Assembly: GCF_000524195.1 (NCBI RefSeq)
Contig: NW_020170417.1
Location: 662,809 to 726,808, forward strand
DNA: 64,000 nucleotides
Direction: 5' to 3'
DNA from: Echinococcus granulosus
Lineage: Eukaryota > Platyhelminthes > Cestoda > Cyclophyllidea > Taeniidae
Shown here: piece by piece, positions 61,201 through 64,000 of the stretch
Numbering within the stretch: position 1 is the first letter of the stretch
How the letters are laid out: each line of letters begins with the position of its first letter
Made by a program: the position numbers and the translations under genes
The notes under the pieces: model-generated
Told to the model about the DNA's origin: nothing
What the model saw: only the letters and a program-made list of their open reading frames with translations
The model's database searches: none

Positions 61201-62474
61201 ATGAGTATTATCTCAACAAATACATTACTTTGAGAGGTGTTCTGAAATTGTGCAGGAACTGCACAGCCCTACTCAGTTGCCTTATTAGCATAAGTGCCAT
61301 TAGGGGATAGTAAGGGCATCGGAATCCGATGTCCTTTCATACGGAACATCTAAACTCATGACAAACAACGCCCTGTCTCCTCACCCTCACTTTCCCTTAC
61401 AAAGGTGAAGGAGATGTTTCGCGAAGCCTTGACCAAGCATGATGAGCAAATGGGCATCATCACGGAGTACAAAACCATCACAGCCAACCTCTCGCGTCGC
61501 ATTGAGGAGGAGGCCTCGCAGTCGTCGACACAACCTAAACTCTCCCAAGTCTTTGTGGATGTGGTGCTTGCTTGTAATGGTACCTGTCGACAGGCTCTCG
61601 ATGAACGCGTGCCTGGATGGTCGTCAGACTCCCCAACATCCAATGGTGTTGTTGTCGCATTGGAATCAAGGGAAGGAGGGGAGGTGGAGGCACTGCGACG
61701 GCGTGTGAGTTGATTTATTAGCATTTTCTGTGGCCATAGTTAAATGCCTACTTAAATTATATGAGTAAAACTACTTTCAACAAAAGTTGAATTGGTAAAA
61801 AAGTGTGAGAACAGGTTAAACGCTCTTACAAATTTTCTAAAATTCCTACTTTACACCTTTTTAAAGCCACTATTTCCTTTGGCCGCTGTGGTCGAGCTTA
61901 TGAAGATGTCTAAAAAATGCGCTGAATGGGGGTTCTGCTATTCTCCTACTCGTATTTTTTGATTTAGTTGTGCTGGCTATTCAAGATCGAGCTCCATTCT
62001 TTTTCAGTGAGGACGCAATCAGTGGCAGTTATAAGGCTCTTGCTTAAGTCGTCTAAATTTCAATAAATCCATCTATCACGTCCTCTGTGGGAACTGTGTT
62101 AGAGGTGTTTTATCACGAGGTGATTCAGGTTGTTTTTTTTTCTTAAAAGTACTTGCGTAGAATCAAAATCTTATTTTATATCTCTGACAAAACTACTCAC
62201 TTAATTGACAAGAAAAGGAATGTTGTTTTTGTCACAGGTGAAGGAGTTGGAGTTAGAGTTGGCGAGAAACAAGGTGAACCTTGTGGACGCGGAGTGCGCT
62301 CGGCAGGAGTTGAGTCACGATCTGATGATAAAAACGGCTGAGTTGGAGGAGCTTCGCAACCCCACGGATGTCCCATTCACGCATAACGCACGGCAGTGGC
62401 TCGCCAAGAAGTGGACCACCGCCACCTCGCGTGGCAACGGGAATGCCACCGTCACTGCCACCACCACCTCCTAG
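49263..62474 (+). pseudogene. RABGAP1: RABGAP1 second copy, 5'-truncated (no PTB exons)
   Basis: Fourteen exons correspond to exons 3-16 of the first copy shifted by 15,107: 49263-49381, 51662-51838, 52276-52469, 52732-52901, 53389-53554, 53640-54046, 54100-54282, 55324-55449, 57035-57178, 57326-57496, 58935-59138, 59518-59622, 61405-61704 and 62238-62474. The TBC domain with its Arg and Gln fingers and the coiled coil are intact. The first 144 residues (PTB core) and the start region are absent, because they lie left of the repeated unit. The copy has no evident promoter, and transcripts from the first copy should end at its own stop and polyadenylation site. If the duplication is real, this is a promoterless partial gene. 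If it is an assembly artefact, it does not exist. Confidence 0.88.
50367..50595. repeat. Dispersed repeat, copy B in tandem unit 2
   Basis: This is the exact counterpart of 35260-35488 in the second tandem unit, followed by the same CA tract at 50623-50651. Confidence 0.5.
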
Positions 62475-64000
62475 GTTCTGGTTCCCTCGACCCTCAACCG
62501 AGAGCCAGCGCGTCCTCAGATCGCCTTATTTGTTCATTCACTGAGCTGTGCTTTACAATTCCCTGTATCAATCGAATTTTTACCAAACTTTCTTGTGTGA
62601 TGTTATTTAACTCCCTCTATTCTGTCTCTTATCTGAATTATTCGCTTTTTTGCCTGGTGATACGCAGTAAAATTGGCGTTAACTTTCTTTGCGGCTGTTC
62701 GTTGGACAAGTTTCGACGTAGCTTTGAGATGTAATGGGTTTTAAGTCAATATGAGATGAATCTGTCTGGGCTCACCCCAAAAAAGTTGATATAGCCCCTC
62801 CTCCTGGCCAATCTCCAACTTCTGCTGATGGAGGGAGGTAGTGTCTCGCCCAATTCCAAATTGCCCCCAAGAAAGTCCTACGGACCAGACGACGTAAATC
62901 ATTGTCTAAGGGCTTAGCCTTCTCCTCCTCAGTGTTCTTCTCAAAATGTAACCACGAAAGGTGAACAAAGGAGAGGATGGTCGCTAGAGAGAATTGATTG
63001 CTCCTTGTCACTGCCTCCAAAATGGATTCTTCTAGTATGCAAAACAGACCTACGACATGTAGCATCATTGAAATGTGCGCTGTCTACAAAGTGCCTGATG
63101 ATCAAGTCGTCTTCAATGTCGCCTTGAGGTTGGTTGTGATTCACACGTGAACTTTTCACTCTACGAGAGGGAAGGAGTGGTTACGATAAGCTCAAGAGTA
63201 GAGTGGACTCCTCAACCCCCCTGGATAAAAGGCTACAGAGGTTCTCACCAAGCCTAACTCCCTTCTAGCCCTTTTGTGCTTCAACTAGGCATTCCCCTCA
63301 AAACTTTTAGGGCGTGTTACAACTTTAGAGAAGATAGGAAATGCTACAACCAGTCACTGAGGGCGATTTCGTTGGTATGGCTACCAAAGTGGCACTGTAA
63401 GTCAGGCAGAGGTTCCAAAAAAGGTCATTTTTTTCTATTTTGGGTATAACCCACTTAAAGTGACAAGACTTAAAGTATCGCCTTTTGATTGCAGCTACTT
63501 TCGCAGTCTCCCTTCTCTCGCTTGCTAAATCGGAACCAGAGATGGGGAGTTTATGACTTGGGAATGATTACATTCTAGAGTTTCCAGGTGAAAGTTGACT
63601 TTTTATATCGATGCAGATAATTATATGGGGTGTGACGATTCGACGTGAAAAAAGTTCAGGTAATCAAAAGATAGGAACACATTTAATATCGCAGCCCAAG
63701 TCAAACCACACTATTAAAGTCACTCCCCATATAACCATTATGGAGATTGTATTGCACGAATTCGGAATGCAAAGTTCAACTTTGCTTTTTTATCTAATTA
63801 GAAGGAGGTAAAGGGTCGAGTCATCCGATGGGACACGCACCGTCGGCCACGTAGCTTCAGCGGAAAAGGCTTAGGAAGGAGGACAAAGGGAAGGAGGTAG
63901 AAGAGGGTTGGAGTATGAAGAGAAGGTAACTGAAAGGTCTTCGAACTGATCTACTTGCCCTTATTCGAAGATTTCGGTTTATTAATAGTCTCCGCACCCC
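62475..64000. other. Downstream flank of RABGAP1 copy 2 to the window end
   Basis: This is the same sequence as 47368-48893. The minus-strand open frames at 62772-63068 and 62941-63159 are repeats of those in unit 1. Nothing further is recognisable. Confidence 0.5.

Larger units (their letters stand above)
48894..64000. repeat. 15,107-base tandem unit, copy 2
   Basis: This is a head-to-tail repeat of 33787-48893, complete to its final base, which is also the last base of the window. The junction reads GCACCCC|GTCGTTAAACCC, with no insertion and no overlap that I can see. Either the scaffold stops exactly at the unit's end, or a third copy begins immediately beyond. Confidence 0.97.

Overview
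The window is nuclear DNA from a eukaryote. The genes are broken by GT-AG introns, many of them very short (30, 37, 49, 53, 70 and 70 bases) next to others of 1 to 7 kb. Base composition is moderate, and degenerate GATG-type tetranucleotide tracts are scattered about. The gene set (LSM7, a REXO4-type exonuclease, MRPL11, a kinesin-14, RABGAP1) is ordinary metazoan. Intron sizes and protein style suggest a parasitic flatworm, most likely a tapeworm; this is inference, not proof.

Layout, left to right. A minus-strand membrane-protein ORF runs off the left edge (1-312). The last exon of mitochondrial ribosomal protein L11 is at 1285-1583 (+). A compact cluster follows: a three-exon REXO4-like exonuclease (2504-3471, +), then LSM7 (3559-3952, -, two exons) tail-to-tail with it. 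LSM7 is head-to-head with a 353-residue G-protein alpha-like gene, only 67 bases separating the two start codons. The alpha-like gene has eight exons between 4020 and 13455. It has the length and intron-phase integrity of a real G-alpha but has lost nearly every phosphate- and Mg-binding residue. From 13456 to 17140 I recognise no gene. An intronless 1005-residue C-terminal-motor kinesin (KIFC1/Ncd type) occupies 17141-20158 (-). Two small thioredoxin-fold genes follow in tandem: one with an in-frame TGA inside its active-site motif (22542-22949) and one intact CGHC protein (23613-23972).

From 26266 to 47367 (+) lies a RABGAP1-type Rab GTPase-activating protein. I could rebuild it exon by exon: 16 exons, 1044 codons, PTB domain, DUF3694-like domain, TBC domain with both catalytic fingers, and C-terminal coiled coil. 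Its second intron contains a 100-N assembly gap (33557-33656).

From 33787 a 15,107-base unit is repeated head-to-tail: unit 1 is 33787-48893 and unit 2 is 48894-64000, ending exactly on the last base of the window. Every reading frame I compared is identical between the units. Unit 2 therefore carries a second RABGAP1 copy that lacks the PTB exons, a start codon and a promoter. The lack of divergence, the nearby gap and the exact end make an assembly artefact at least as likely as a very recent tandem duplication.

The genes do not form one pathway. The most interesting biology is the degenerate G-alpha (a probable pseudo-GTPase) and the thioredoxin gene with TGA in its redox motif.
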